Positions 1-7,346 of a DNA stretch of 64,000 nucleotides are shown here, piece after piece. Numbering within the stretch: the first letter of the stretch is position 1; each line of letters begins with the position of its first letter. The stretch is taken from positions 23,843 to 87,842 of the IMG/VR virus record IMGVR_UViG_3300013127_000002; one strand, written 5' to 3'. The notes below the pieces were generated by a model that did not search any database, was not told the DNA's origin, and worked only from the letters and a program-made list of their open reading frames with translations. A program made the position numbers and the translations under genes. The DNA is from a virus.

Positions 1-120
1 CGTCCGACCCGGTGGTTCGGCAAGCTGTCGCCAATGAAGAAGGGACTTGTCGGCGGAGCCGCAGGGCTCGGGACGCTCGGACTCGGACTTGGTCTGGGTC
101 ACGCGCTGTCGGGAGATTGA
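1..120 (+). CDS. C-terminal end of a small Gly-rich hydrophobic protein (5' partial)
   Basis: An open frame runs from the window edge to TGA at 118-120 and encodes 39 residues; the start lies outside. The visible part ends in a glycine/alanine/leucine segment (core GLVGGAAGLGTLGLGLGLG) preceded by basic residues (GKLSPMKKG). This is the same design as the C-termini of the proteins at 422, 773 and 1089, so it is probably the tail of another member of the small-protein array. The segment is long enough to be a membrane helix, but its glycine density also allows a packing helix inside a virion. Function unknown. Confidence 0.6.
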   Translation, partial: RPTRWFGKLSPMKKGLVGGAAGLGTLGLGLGLGHALSGD

Positions 121-123
121 TGA

Positions 124-420
124 GTGACACCGTACGCGAAAGGGTGGTGTTCCGCGCTGGTAAAGCTGGGGCTGTCGAGCTCCGCCGTAGCGGCGACGTC
201 TGGCACCACTTCGGGGGCAAAGCCCGGGGCGACGACGAACACGACAACGGCGCCGAAGCAGTCGAAGCCGTGGCAGTGGTCGGCCGCGAACAACATCGAA
301 CCGAAGTTGCACGAGAACGCGTGGTCGCACGCGCAGAAGGATCTGGACACAGGTGAGTCCCGCGTGATGGCGAAGTTCGATGCGTCACAGAGACAGCCGC
401 AACTCCCGGTGGGAGGGTGA
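124..420 (+). CDS. Small protein with KLG-type N-terminal tag
   Basis: A 98-residue protein starting at GTG 124, just after the TGA of the previous gene. The N-terminus (TPYAKGWCSALVKLG) matches a short motif, aromatic-x-x-G-x-x-x-A/G-L-x-K-L-G, shared with the proteins at 773, 1433 and 5796. The rest is Thr/Ser/Ala/Lys-rich and probably disordered, and unlike its neighbours it has no Gly-rich hydrophobic C-terminus. The next start (422) lies two bases after its stop, so the genes are probably co-translated. The motif is read from sequence; a targeting or packaging role is inference. No known family recognised. Confidence 0.6.
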   Translation: MTPYAKGWCSALVKLGLSSSAVAATSGTTSGAKPGATTNTTTAPKQSKPWQWSAANNIEPKLHENAWSHAQKDLDTGESRVMAKFDASQRQPQLPVGG

Positions 421-421
421 A

Positions 422-763
422 ATGACGAAGACAGCGGAACAGATCTCCCTGGAGATTCTCCAAAAACTCGCGCAGTCGGGCGAAGAGAAGAGCCCAGTTC
501 TGCGGGGCCTCGCGGGAGCGGGAATCGGCGGCGCGGCTGGCGGGTTGACGGGGTTCGGGTCGGCGGTGCATCATGGGGTGAACAACCCAGAGCTCCGCAA
601 GGTCATCGAACAGCAACATGTTCACGGCGCGAAGACTCTGAGGCCCGGACAGGTTGCGAAGATGAATCGCTTCGGAGAGATGGGACGAGCAAGAACAGGC
701 AAGGGCGCCCTCATCGGCGCAGGACTCGGCGCAGGACTCGGAGTGCTGTCCGCGCTTTCATAG
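422..763 (+). CDS. Small protein with KTA-QIS tag and Gly-rich C-terminus
   Basis: A 113-residue protein. ATG 422 follows a purine-rich GGGAGGG and lies directly after the preceding stop; an upstream in-frame ATG at 380 would overlap the previous gene and is less likely. The N-terminus TKTAEQISLEILQKLA matches the starts of the proteins at 1089 (KTASQISDEVLWKLA) and an internal segment of 3110 (KSSQEIANEVLSKLG). Two Gly-rich stretches follow: GLAGAGIGGAAGGLTGFG near residue 30 and GALIGAGLGAGLGVLSALS at the C-terminus. These could be membrane-inserting helices. Possible internal virion or ejection protein; function not known. Confidence 0.65.
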   Translation: MTKTAEQISLEILQKLAQSGEEKSPVLRGLAGAGIGGAAGGLTGFGSAVHHGVNNPELRKVIEQQHVHGAKTLRPGQVAKMNRFGEMGRARTGKGALIGAGLGAGLGVLSALS

Positions 764-772
764 AGGTGAAAG

Positions 773-1078
773 ATGAACGCATTTCAACAGGGTTACTTGT
801 ACGGACTGTGGAAGTTGGGCTTCTCCGAGGAGTTTGCTGCGGCGCAGCCGCCGATGTCCCACGAGGAGTTCCTCGCGGCCAAGGGCGCAACGACACCCCC
901 GAAGGGGGTTTCGGCAGCAGCCAAGAGTGAAGCGGGCAAGGCGGCGAAGGGCGGCAAGGGTCTCGCGCACCACGGACGTCAACTTGGCGCGACGATCGCG
1001 AAGCACCCCGGCAAGGCGGCACTCATCGGTGGTGCCGGCCTGCTCGGTGCCGGCCTGCTCGGGCGTGCAACAGCGTAG
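773..1078 (+). CDS. Small protein with KLG tag and Gly-rich C-terminal helix
   Basis: A 101-residue protein starting at ATG 773 with AGAGGTG upstream. The N-terminus NAFQQGYLYGLWKLGFSEEFA is the KLG-type tag also seen at 124, 1433 and 5796. The middle is Ala/Lys-rich and low in complexity. The C-terminus (HPGKAALIGGAGLLGAGLLG) is a glycine zipper-like hydrophobic helix, nearly the same in pattern as the end of the 1089 product (GKAGLIGGAAALGYGAYKAF). Tag type and C-terminal type recombine between neighbours, which suggests modular duplication. Function unknown. Confidence 0.65.
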   Translation: MNAFQQGYLYGLWKLGFSEEFAAAQPPMSHEEFLAAKGATTPPKGVSAAAKSEAGKAAKGGKGLAHHGRQLGATIAKHPGKAALIGGAGLLGAGLLGRATA

Positions 1079-1088
1079 GAGAGGTGTC

Positions 1089-1433
1089 ATGCTGAAGACT
1101 GCATCGCAGATCTCCGACGAGGTGCTGTGGAAGCTCGCCGCGGCGTGGCAGCGTCGTGCTGCTCAAGTGGGAGTACCCCAGCAACAGATCAATGCAGCCA
1201 CGCAGACTCTCAAGGCACAGCGGCCTGACGCGCTTGCGGTGAAGCAGCGTCAGCTGGCTGCCCGGGGTCCGGCGGTGAAGCCCGGTGGCGGGCTCATGGG
1301 CGGCATCAAGAACCTGTGGAGCAAGCCGCTCGGCAAGGCGGGGCTGATCGGCGGTGCTGCGGCTCTCGGCTACGGCGCCTACAAAGCCTTCGGCGGAGGG
1401 CAGAAGCCGCAGCAGCAGTACGGAGGCTACTGA
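1089..1433 (+). CDS. Small protein with KTA-QIS tag and Gly-rich C-terminal helix
   Basis: A 114-residue protein starting at ATG 1089, behind AGGAGAGG. The N-terminus is LKTASQISDEVLWKLAAAW, the second tag type of this array. A Gln/Ala/Lys-rich helical middle leads to a C-terminal segment GKAGLIGGAAALGYGAYKAF followed by a Gln/Gly/Tyr tail. Its TGA overlaps the ATG of the next gene (TGATG at 1431-1435), so translation is coupled. The larger frame running in from 834 overlaps the 773 gene in another frame and is not the real start. Function unknown. Confidence 0.65.
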   Translation: MLKTASQISDEVLWKLAAAWQRRAAQVGVPQQQINAATQTLKAQRPDALAVKQRQLAARGPAVKPGGGLMGGIKNLWSKPLGKAGLIGGAAALGYGAYKAFGGGQKPQQQYGGY

Positions 1434-1888
1434 TGTACAAGCTCGCAGCGTGGGAACAGGGGTACATAGAGGCGCTCATCAAGCTGGGTATTGCCTACGG
1501 TCCTGGCGCGGCGGGGATCATGACGTCCGCGGACATGTACGTCCCCGAGCACAAGCCTCCGACGACATCTCTCGCCCAGCGGAAGTCTGAGATGGAAGCG
1601 TCTACCGGCGCAGCCAGGCAGAAGCGTGTCGCTGATCGGATTGCCATGGGTGAGAAGGCGACCAGCCCCGGCGGCAAGGCACTCGCAGCTCCTCTCAAGT
1701 TCCACGAGCACCCGATTACGCGTCAGGTGCAGATCAGCCCGGAGTACAGGGAGTACGCGAACCAGATGCGCGCAAAGGCCCCGGGCGTAGGGGCCGGCCC
1801 GGCCGCGGCGTCCAAGGCGTCACCTCTCAAGCGCATTGCCGGGGGGCTCACGAGTCTCGTTTCCAGGGGCAAGGTTCGCGCAGCCTAG
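1433..1888 (+). CDS. Small basic protein with KLG-type N-terminal tag
   Basis: A 151-residue protein. The start at ATG 1433 overlaps the stop of the preceding gene. After a short KLA lead, the KLG tag appears as WEQGYIEALIKLGIAYG, followed by a Gly/Pro-rich hinge and a basic, mostly polar body (SLAQRKSEMEAS, KRVADRIAMGEKA). The C-terminus (KRIAGGLTSLVSRGKVRAA) is amphipathic and basic rather than Gly-zipper-like. It is the last gene of the first tight run; a short intergenic gap with a hairpin follows. Function unknown. Confidence 0.6.
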   Translation: MYKLAAWEQGYIEALIKLGIAYGPGAAGIMTSADMYVPEHKPPTTSLAQRKSEMEASTGAARQKRVADRIAMGEKATSPGGKALAAPLKFHEHPITRQVQISPEYREYANQMRAKAPGVGAGPAAASKASPLKRIAGGLTSLVSRGKVRAA

Positions 1889-1891
1889 TTC

Positions 1892-1920
1892 TTCCCCTCT
1901 TCTTGCCGTTGACGTATACT
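1892..1920 (+). promoter_or_regulatory. Possible promoter (-10 TATACT) before the 1943 gene
   Basis: TATACT at 1915-1920 differs by one base from the bacterial -10 consensus. At the usual spacing the -35 position (1892-1897) reads TTCCCC, a weak match. The site lies in one of the few intergenic gaps on this strand. If used, transcription would start near 1927, inside the following hairpin. Inference from sequence only. Confidence 0.3.
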
Positions 1921-1937
1921 CCTCCTTAGTAGGAGGA
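1920..1937 (+). promoter_or_regulatory. Hairpin that buries the ribosome-binding site of the 1943 gene
   Basis: TCCTCCT (1920-1926), loop TAGT, AGGAGGA (1931-1937) form a perfect 7-bp stem. The 3' arm is the Shine-Dalgarno sequence, six bases before ATG 1943. In a transcript reading through from the upstream genes the site would be paired. In a transcript starting at the local -10 the 5' arm would be missing and the site free. Confidence 0.55.
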
Positions 1938-1942
1938 AATAC

Positions 1943-2491
1943 ATGCCATATCCATTCCCGTCCCCTGCATCCTTGCCGCCGTTGGGCGCGAGTCTCGATC
2001 TCGCTGTGGCGTTGGAGTTCGACGTGGGAACCCCCGTGTCCGACAAGGCGGCCAAGCTGGGACAGATGCTGTCGATTCCGTACGACCAGGTCATCATGAT
2101 GACGCACGACATGGAGGCGACCTGGCGGGATAATGACATCTCTGTTCCGATCCGAGATGATTTGATCACGCTCTACACGCCGCTGGCGGACCCTGAAACC
2201 TCCTACGTTGTGGGGATCATCATCACCTGCGAGATGGGAGAGGCGGTTCTCTATTTCTGCACGGACCTCGCCGAGACCGGGGCGTTCGACCCCCCGGACT
2301 ACCACTACATGATCCCGACGCCGATCACTTCAGGCGGGTGTTTCATCTACGTGAACAACCACGACTACGAGCGCGCAAACAACTGGCAGGGGCAGGTGGA
2401 TGTGCCGATCTACATCGGGGAGATTCTCGCCGGGGCGTTTCTGCCGACGCGGTTGACGTCGTACGTTTTCCTGCACACGAAGGGAGTATGA
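1943..2491 (+). CDS. Hypothetical phage protein, probably structural
   Basis: A 182-residue protein with a very strong ribosome-binding site (AGGAGG) that lies in a hairpin. The sequence is rich in acidic, aromatic and beta-branched residues with no transmembrane segment and no catalytic motif that I recognise. A Pro-rich N-terminus (PYPFPSPASLPPLG) precedes a mixed alpha/beta body. It is followed four bases later by 2495, of similar size and composition. Position between the small-protein array and the 3110 protein suggests a virion or assembly role, by context only. Confidence 0.6.
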   Translation: MPYPFPSPASLPPLGASLDLAVALEFDVGTPVSDKAAKLGQMLSIPYDQVIMMTHDMEATWRDNDISVPIRDDLITLYTPLADPETSYVVGIIITCEMGEAVLYFCTDLAETGAFDPPDYHYMIPTPITSGGCFIYVNNHDYERANNWQGQVDVPIYIGEILAGAFLPTRLTSYVFLHTKGV

Positions 2492-2494
2492 CTG

Positions 2495-3097
2495 ATGCAC
2501 ACCCGAGCACCCATTCTCGGACAGTTCATGGAATTGACCCGAGGAAAAGTCACGATGTCTGCGCAGGCTACATTCCCGGCGGGCGGACTGGCAACGGCAG
2601 ATCAGAAGCCGGTCGTCACGTGGGCGCTTGAGCACTACCCGTTCTCGATGCGCATTGGCGGATACGTGGATATCGGGGCGACTGACCCCGCCAGGGATCT
2701 GGATGACTTCACCAAGATCGCTCCGCTTTACATGGATGAGGCGATAAAGGATGGCGGGGAACCGCAGCTCGCGGGGATCAATCCCGTGAAGGCGATCCTC
2801 ATTCGTTGCTTGGTCGGGTCGGGGTTGATATACGTCAACGTTTTTCCGGGCGATCCTCCGGCTCCGCCTCCTCCGATTTCGGAGAGCGTGAAGCAGGCGG
2901 TGTTCCCGCTGCACGCGGGTGTCGGACTGTTCTACTACACGTTCCCGCGGAGAGACCCGTGGCGTTGTGTATTTTCGTCGGACAACTCCGGCCCCCCTCT
3001 GGTTACAGAGAAGATCACGATTCCGTCGTGTATCATCGACCTGGGGCTGCGGACGTTCGAAGACAGCAACCGCTTCCAGATGGAACTTTTTAGGTAA
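2495..3097 (+). CDS. Hypothetical phage protein, probably structural
   Basis: A 200-residue protein. ATG 2495 sits eight bases after AAGGGAG at the end of the previous gene. Beta-rich composition; a proline run (GDPPAPPPPISE) near residue 125 separates two parts. No signal peptide, membrane helix or enzyme motif is visible. Probably co-transcribed with 1943 and 3110. No family recognised. Confidence 0.6.
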   Translation: MHTRAPILGQFMELTRGKVTMSAQATFPAGGLATADQKPVVTWALEHYPFSMRIGGYVDIGATDPARDLDDFTKIAPLYMDEAIKDGGEPQLAGINPVKAILIRCLVGSGLIYVNVFPGDPPAPPPPISESVKQAVFPLHAGVGLFYYTFPRRDPWRCVFSSDNSGPPLVTEKITIPSCIIDLGLRTFEDSNRFQMELFR

Positions 3098-3109
3098 CAA
3101 GGTGGTGTG

Positions 3110-4846
3110 ATGCCTTTCAAGAGCGAAGCGCAGCGCCGTAAGTTTCACGTCATGGCCGAGCGGGGAGAGATCTCCGAGAAGAAGGTCAGTGAGTGGGAGC
3201 ACGAGACTCCCAAGAAGGTGAAGGAAAACTTGCCTTACCATGTAAAGAAGTCCTCTCAGGAGATCGCCAACGAGGTTCTGTCGAAGCTGGGTGCCAACCT
3301 GCCCAAAAACATCGGCGTTTTCACTGCGGGATCGGGTGGGCCTAAGGCTTTGGAGCGTGTCATGAAAGCAGAGCGCTCCATCCCACGACCTCCCCCGGCG
3401 AAGCCGGATGTCCCGATCGAGTGGCGGAAGTCGATGGCGCAACGCCCCGCGCCGCAGAACGAGATGTTGAAGTTTTTCTCTCTCAAGGAAGGACAGATCC
3501 CGGCGTCCCCGAACTCACCCGTGGGGTCTTCAGGCATGCCTACCGAGACCCCGACGGCTGCCAGCGTGGGCATGGGGAAAGGCAACCAGGCTCCGGCGTT
3601 CGGCCAGCCCGGCAAGATGGGCAGCGCTCTCGGTCTTCTCGGCAAGTTCGCGTCGGCAGATCCGTCAGCTGTGGAGGCCGCGGTTCTCAAGGCTTCTGGA
3701 CCCGGTGGTGGTTCGAAGCTCTGGCAGAGTCTCACAGGTCTCTCGGATGATGTTCTACTGGCCGGGATGAACATGAAGGAGAAACAGCGCCGGGCCCTGG
3801 AGCGTGGCTCTGAGAAGAACGCGGCTGAGACTCTGGCGTCTTCGATACTGATGCTCACGAAGATGAGCGAGGTTCCGAAGAAGCAGACCGAGGACAAGCT
3901 CAAGGGCGGACTTGCCGACAACAAGCCGGCCAGTGACTTCGACCCGGACCAGATGGAGATGGGCAAGAAGGTCGAGCTCGAACACACGGATGACCCGCAG
4001 CTCGCAGAGGAGATCGCGAAGGACCACCTCGACGAGATCAAGGACTACTACACCCGTCTGAACAAGATGGAGGACGAGGCACCGAAGAGCGCGGCAGCGG
4101 CGTGTGACACCCCCGGCGAGAAGATCCGGAGCAAGGGCAAGGGTCGTGGGGAGGCTCACGGCAAGGGAGAAGGCCCGCTGGGTCGAGTCCGCCAGATGTT
4201 GGAAGACGAAGAGAAGAAGGCGGCGCTGACACGTGCCGAGCGAGGCATCTACGAAAACGAAGACGCGAAACGCCGGCATTTCAGCGCCATGATGGCCAGC
4301 GAATCTCCCATGAAGACCGCAGAGATGCTTCGAGAGTCGCCGCTCTATTCGTCAACCCCGCTCCCACAGTCTTCGCCTTCGGATATTCTCCAGCTTCTCA
4401 AGGCACAGGCGTTGATCGAGCAGCAACAGCAGCAGATGAAGATGGGACAGATCAACGACCCGGGTGACGGGCCGCACCTCCCGTATCAGATGGAAAATGA
4501 GAATTCCGGCGACCAGATGCCGATGGGCGACATCCAGGCAAAGATGCAGCAGCAAGCGATGCTGGAGCGTCTCTACGCCGAGCAGATGCGGGCCAAGCAG
4601 GTCGAGGACACGTACAAGGGCAAGGTCCGCAGGGGTGAGCTCATCGGCGGGATTGGCGGCTTGCTGGGTGGCGGACTCCTGGGTCACGTTGTCAGCGCCG
4701 GCACGGGCGTCCACATGCCTGCGACGTTCCTTAGTGCCGGAGCTGGTGGTTTACTCGGTAAACACATCGGCCAGGGCATCGGACAACAGCAGGGTTTGGA
4801 GTATCTCCACCAGTACAGCGGGGTGCCGTGGGGGATCCAAAGATGA
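3110..4846 (+). CDS. Large multi-part protein with SEAQRRKF head and Gly-rich C-terminal helices
   Basis: About 578 residues from ATG 3110 (GTG 3107 is also possible). The N-terminus (MPFKSEAQRRKFHVMAERGE, then a W-E-x-E-T-P-K-K segment and LPYHV) is a short module I recognise as recurring at the N-termini of many phage and metagenomic proteins. A KTA-QIS-like tag follows (KSSQEIANEVLSKLG), as at 422 and 1089. The middle is charged and low in complexity, including a Gln run (IEQQQQQMKMG). Two Gly-rich hydrophobic segments near the C-terminus (GGIGGLLGGGLLGHVVSAG and LSAGAGGLLGKHIGQGIG) resemble the small-array C-termini. It overlaps the next gene by ATGA. Probable virion or ejection protein; no enzymatic motif seen. 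Confidence 0.6.
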   Translation: MPFKSEAQRRKFHVMAERGEISEKKVSEWEHETPKKVKENLPYHVKKSSQEIANEVLSKLGANLPKNIGVFTAGSGGPKALERVMKAERSIPRPPPAKPDVPIEWRKSMAQRPAPQNEMLKFFSLKEGQIPASPNSPVGSSGMPTETPTAASVGMGKGNQAPAFGQPGKMGSALGLLGKFASADPSAVEAAVLKASGPGGGSKLWQSLTGLSDDVLLAGMNMKEKQRRALERGSEKNAAETLASSILMLTKMSEVPKKQTEDKLKGGLADNKPASDFDPDQMEMGKKVELEHTDDPQLAEEIAKDHLDEIKDYYTRLNKMEDEAPKSAAAACDTPGEKIRSKGKGRGEAHGKGEGPLGRVRQMLEDEEKKAALTRAERGIYENEDAKRRHFSAMMASESPMKTAEMLRESPLYSSTPLPQSSPSDILQLLKAQALIEQQQQQMKMGQINDPGDGPHLPYQMENENSGDQMPMGDIQAKMQQQAMLERLYAEQMRAKQVEDTYKGKVRRGELIGGIGGLLGGGLLGHVVSAGTGVHMPATFLSAGAGGLLGKHIGQGIGQQQGLEYLHQYSGVPWGIQR

Positions 4847-5793
4847 AGCACGTTGTCACCCAGATCGTTCAGGCAACACAACAGCTGAACGAGAAACGAT
4901 CGTCCATCTCCCAGCTGTTAGGGAGTGCGGAGCGTTCTCCTGTGTGGCATGACGTGGCGGAAATCGGCGGGTTGGGCCTTCTTGCCGCACCCTCTGTTGC
5001 TGACCTGGCGGGTGATCCCTGGAAAGAGAAGAACAAGGCACTGGCTGAGATCGCAGGACTCGGCATTCTTGCTGCTCCATCGGCGCACAACCTCATCGGA
5101 AAGATCAGACAGCCGAAGGTTGCCGCGGATGAGCGCATCGGAGGGCCATACCTCCGGTACGACAACGAAACGTCGAACAAGGCGATCGGAATGCCCCCCG
5201 AGGAGCCGCAGTCCCCGGCCTTCTCAAGACCCGAACCTCCGTACAACGGCGGCTACACGATGAACGATGTCAGCCTGCCGCGCTACCAGTTCGAAGTGTC
5301 CGAGCAGCCGACGTTGGGGACGTCGAAGGCGCTGCCTTCCGCGAAAGAGTCTGTTGCGTCTGTTATCGACAAGATTGCCCAGGGCGTAGACGACATGAAC
5401 CAGGAGATGGCGCCGTACTACTCCCAGCAGCCGCAGTACATAGTGCTCCCGCCGCGGGAGAAGCCGTCCGGGTCTTTCGTGCCTCCCTTCGTGGGTGCGG
5501 CTGTCGGCGCACCTCTCGGGTGGCATGTCGGAGAACAGATGGGCCTGTCCAAGTACCCCGGGTACAAGACGCTGGATAAGGCCGTGGACTGGCTGGGCAA
5601 TCAGAGCTCGAAGCTCCCGAACTCGCCGCTGGTTCGTGATGCTGCTGACGTAGCCGGCGGAACCTTGTGGGGCAAGTACCAAGGCTTCAAGATGCTCGGG
5701 CCGATTGGTATGTACCGCTTGGGCGGTGCGGCGCTGGGTCTCGGTGGTGGGCTTCTGGCAGGTGCGCTGGTCAACAAGGCGATGGAAGACTAA
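4843..5793 (+). CDS. Gly-rich putative membrane-interacting virion protein
   Basis: 316 residues from ATG 4843, which overlaps the preceding stop as ATGA; a GTG at 4828 is an alternative. Two similar hydrophobic stretches occur near the N-terminus (EIGGLGLLAAPSVADLAG and EIAGLGILAAPSAHNLIG), an internal duplication of about 36 residues. The C-terminal half has further Gly-rich hydrophobic segments (FVPPFVGAAVGAPLGWHVG, then LGGAALGLGGGLLAGALV). Such segments could insert in membranes or pack as helices. It lies between two other proteins with Gly-rich helices. Function unknown. Confidence 0.55.
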   Translation: MKHVVTQIVQATQQLNEKRSSISQLLGSAERSPVWHDVAEIGGLGLLAAPSVADLAGDPWKEKNKALAEIAGLGILAAPSAHNLIGKIRQPKVAADERIGGPYLRYDNETSNKAIGMPPEEPQSPAFSRPEPPYNGGYTMNDVSLPRYQFEVSEQPTLGTSKALPSAKESVASVIDKIAQGVDDMNQEMAPYYSQQPQYIVLPPREKPSGSFVPPFVGAAVGAPLGWHVGEQMGLSKYPGYKTLDKAVDWLGNQSSKLPNSPLVRDAADVAGGTLWGKYQGFKMLGPIGMYRLGGAALGLGGGLLAGALVNKAMED

Positions 5794-5795
5794 CA

Positions 5796-6665
5796 ATGAA
5801 CGAGTACTTTTCCCGCGGTGTCTACGCGGCGCTCACCAAATTGGGGATGAGTCCCGAGGTGCTCGCCGAGCATCATGCTCGGATCATTAACGCCGCGAAG
5901 CGACAAGGTCACAAAGTTCCGACGTTCGCCGAGCTTAACGAGATCCTGCCCCCCGGCTGGGAGAAGAAGTACAAGGGCTCCTGGCAGGAAGCGTATCTCG
6001 GATCCGACTGGCTGAAGCAGCGCAACTCCGAAGTGCTGGAAGCCAAAGAGAGAGCACGTGAGAACGCGGCGTACCAGGCGGCACGGGCACGTCAGTCTGC
6101 GTCTTCTTCAAGGCGGCGGCAGTCGACAGGTGCGTCTTCTTATGACCCGTGGGAGGAGTACGCACGAAAGGAGTACGCACGAGCTCGTGAGGCAGGGCGG
6201 TGGGAGGAGTACGCACGAGAGGAGTACGCACGAGCTCGTGAGGCAGGGCGGCAGAAAGCAAAAGAGTCTCCTTACTCCAAGGCTTGGGAGGACTACAAAG
6301 CTCGAAGAGCGGAAGAGCAGGCCGAGTACGCGTCGCAGAAGGCAGAGAATGACCGCAAGTGGGAGGAGTCGAAGCGCCGCTGGGCCGAACAAGACGCCGA
6401 GTCGGCCCGTCGCTACGCTGCGCGCCAGGCCAAGTACGATGCCGCGCAGAACGCAGCAGCCGCACGACGTCGTGCGGCGCAGAGTGAGTTCCACAGTAGC
6501 TTCGAGGGTGGAGGAGGTTCGTCTTCCCGCCCGCGCTCTGGTGGTACTAGCGGCTTGGGTCTCGCCATCGGGTTAGGGGTGCCACTCACCGTAGCCCTGG
6601 CGTATGGACTGTCCGGAAGTTCGGACAGCAGCAAGAAGAAGGCTAAGAAGCGGGCAGCTCGCTGA
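5796..6665 (+). CDS. KLG-tagged protein with tandem Glu/Arg/Ala repeats
   Basis: 289 residues from ATG 5796; a longer frame from 5667 overlaps the previous gene and is not preferred. The N-terminus NEYFSRGVYAALTKLGMS is the KLG tag. Residues about 119-152 hold two 17-residue repeats (WEEYARKEYARAREAGR, then the same with K to E), within a long charged, predicted helical region rich in E, R, K, A and Y. The C-terminus has a Ser/Gly linker, a hydrophobic helix (GLGLAIGLGVPLTVALAYG) and a lysine-rich tail. The last 23 bases overlap the end of the convergent 6643 gene. Function unknown. Confidence 0.6.
   Translation: MNEYFSRGVYAALTKLGMSPEVLAEHHARIINAAKRQGHKVPTFAELNEILPPGWEKKYKGSWQEAYLGSDWLKQRNSEVLEAKERARENAAYQAARARQSASSSRRRQSTGASSYDPWEEYARKEYARAREAGRWEEYAREEYARAREAGRQKAKESPYSKAWEDYKARRAEEQAEYASQKAENDRKWEESKRRWAEQDAESARRYAARQAKYDAAQNAAAARRRAAQSEFHSSFEGGGGSSSRPRSGGTSGLGLAIGLGVPLTVALAYGLSGSSDSSKKKAKKRAAR
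6149..6250 (+). repeat. Two 51-bp tandem repeats inside the 5796 gene
   Basis: Copies at 6149-6199 and 6200-6250 differ at one base (AAAG versus AGAG), which changes one Lys to Glu. The unit is in frame and itself contains two shorter EYARxxEYARAREAG-like elements. The near-identity implies a recent duplication. Confidence 0.9.
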
Positions 6666-7209
6666 TAGCCTTCTTGAACCACTCCCTCACTTTTGCTTCA
6701 GGCCAAGCGTACAGGTAATCGGGCCCGCTCAACACCTTCACGTAGTGTTCGATGTCCGGGGACCATCCGTACTTCTTTTCTATTTTGTATTCGACGAGAA
6801 ATGCCTCTCTCTCGAACCTGAAGCGGAACCATGAACGCCACGCAGGAAGTGGTACAAATAGATAGAGGAACAGGAACGGCCACATCCCGATCGACGCCTC
6901 TCCCAGACCGAGCGCCGCGCACTGTTTCACGTGGACTGTTTCATGTTTCAGGGTGATGTAGTCACTGAACGTGACGTGCTTCAAGTCGGTGGACTCGGGG
7001 TACGCGATGAGGGGGCCGAGGGTTGTGGCCCGTCGCATGAAGTCGCTTTTCTTGAAGCCCCGCACGACCCAGAAGATCCAGTCTATTGCTTTCCAGAACC
7101 AGCGGTGACGTGCCTTTGTCGTTACAAAACCGCCGTACCTTTCGTCGAGTTCGTCACAGTCGAGGTTGAACCAGGTCTGGATCACCTCGGGATTTTGAGG
7201 AAGAGTCAT
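6643..7209 (-). CDS. Membrane-associated HExxH metallopeptidase-like protein
   Basis: A 188-residue protein with start at 7209 (CAT on the plus strand). Around residues 89-93 it has HETVH, a zinc metallopeptidase-type HExxH, in the context LKHETVHVKQ, which resembles a family of small phage and bacterial proteins (HE-x-x-H-x-x-Q followed by a hydrophobic stretch and an acidic E-x-E-A-Y-like motif). Here a hydrophobic segment (MWPFLFLYLFVPLPAW) follows, then EREAFLVEYK, where a Glu could be the third zinc ligand. It sits alone on the minus strand, convergent with the 5796 gene. Peptidase activity is inferred from the motif; a role in lysis or virion processing is only a possibility. Confidence 0.6.
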   Translation of the reverse strand: MTLPQNPEVIQTWFNLDCDELDERYGGFVTTKARHRWFWKAIDWIFWVVRGFKKSDFMRRATTLGPLIAYPESTDLKHVTFSDYITLKHETVHVKQCAALGLGEASIGMWPFLFLYLFVPLPAWRSWFRFRFEREAFLVEYKIEKKYGWSPDIEHYVKVLSGPDYLYAWPEAKVREWFKKAISELPAS

Positions 7210-7346
7210 GTTGCACCTCCATGACTAGGAGTGTAGCACGCTGAAAACAGAAAGGAGTTAGGTATGAGCATTGGCATTACGAGCGCATATTTGACGACCT
7301 CTTCGTCGTACTTGAGACGTACGGCGAGAAAGGGAAAAGCCGATGA
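7210..7346 (+). other. Divergent gap with a strong ribosome-binding site and a possibly broken mini-gene
   Basis: Between the minus-strand start at 7209 and the plus-strand gene at 7343 lies AAAGGAG (7252-7258) and ATG 7264. The frame opened by this ATG runs to 7497, deep inside the next gene, and reads as a poor protein. The -1 frame from 7263 gives a plausible acidic/aromatic peptide (HWHYERIFDDLFVVLETYG) that stops at 7344-7346, exactly overlapping ATG 7343. Either a base is missing near 7266, or the peptide is not made, or a frameshift is used. Promoters for both directions probably also lie here, but I cannot pick one. Confidence 0.3.
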
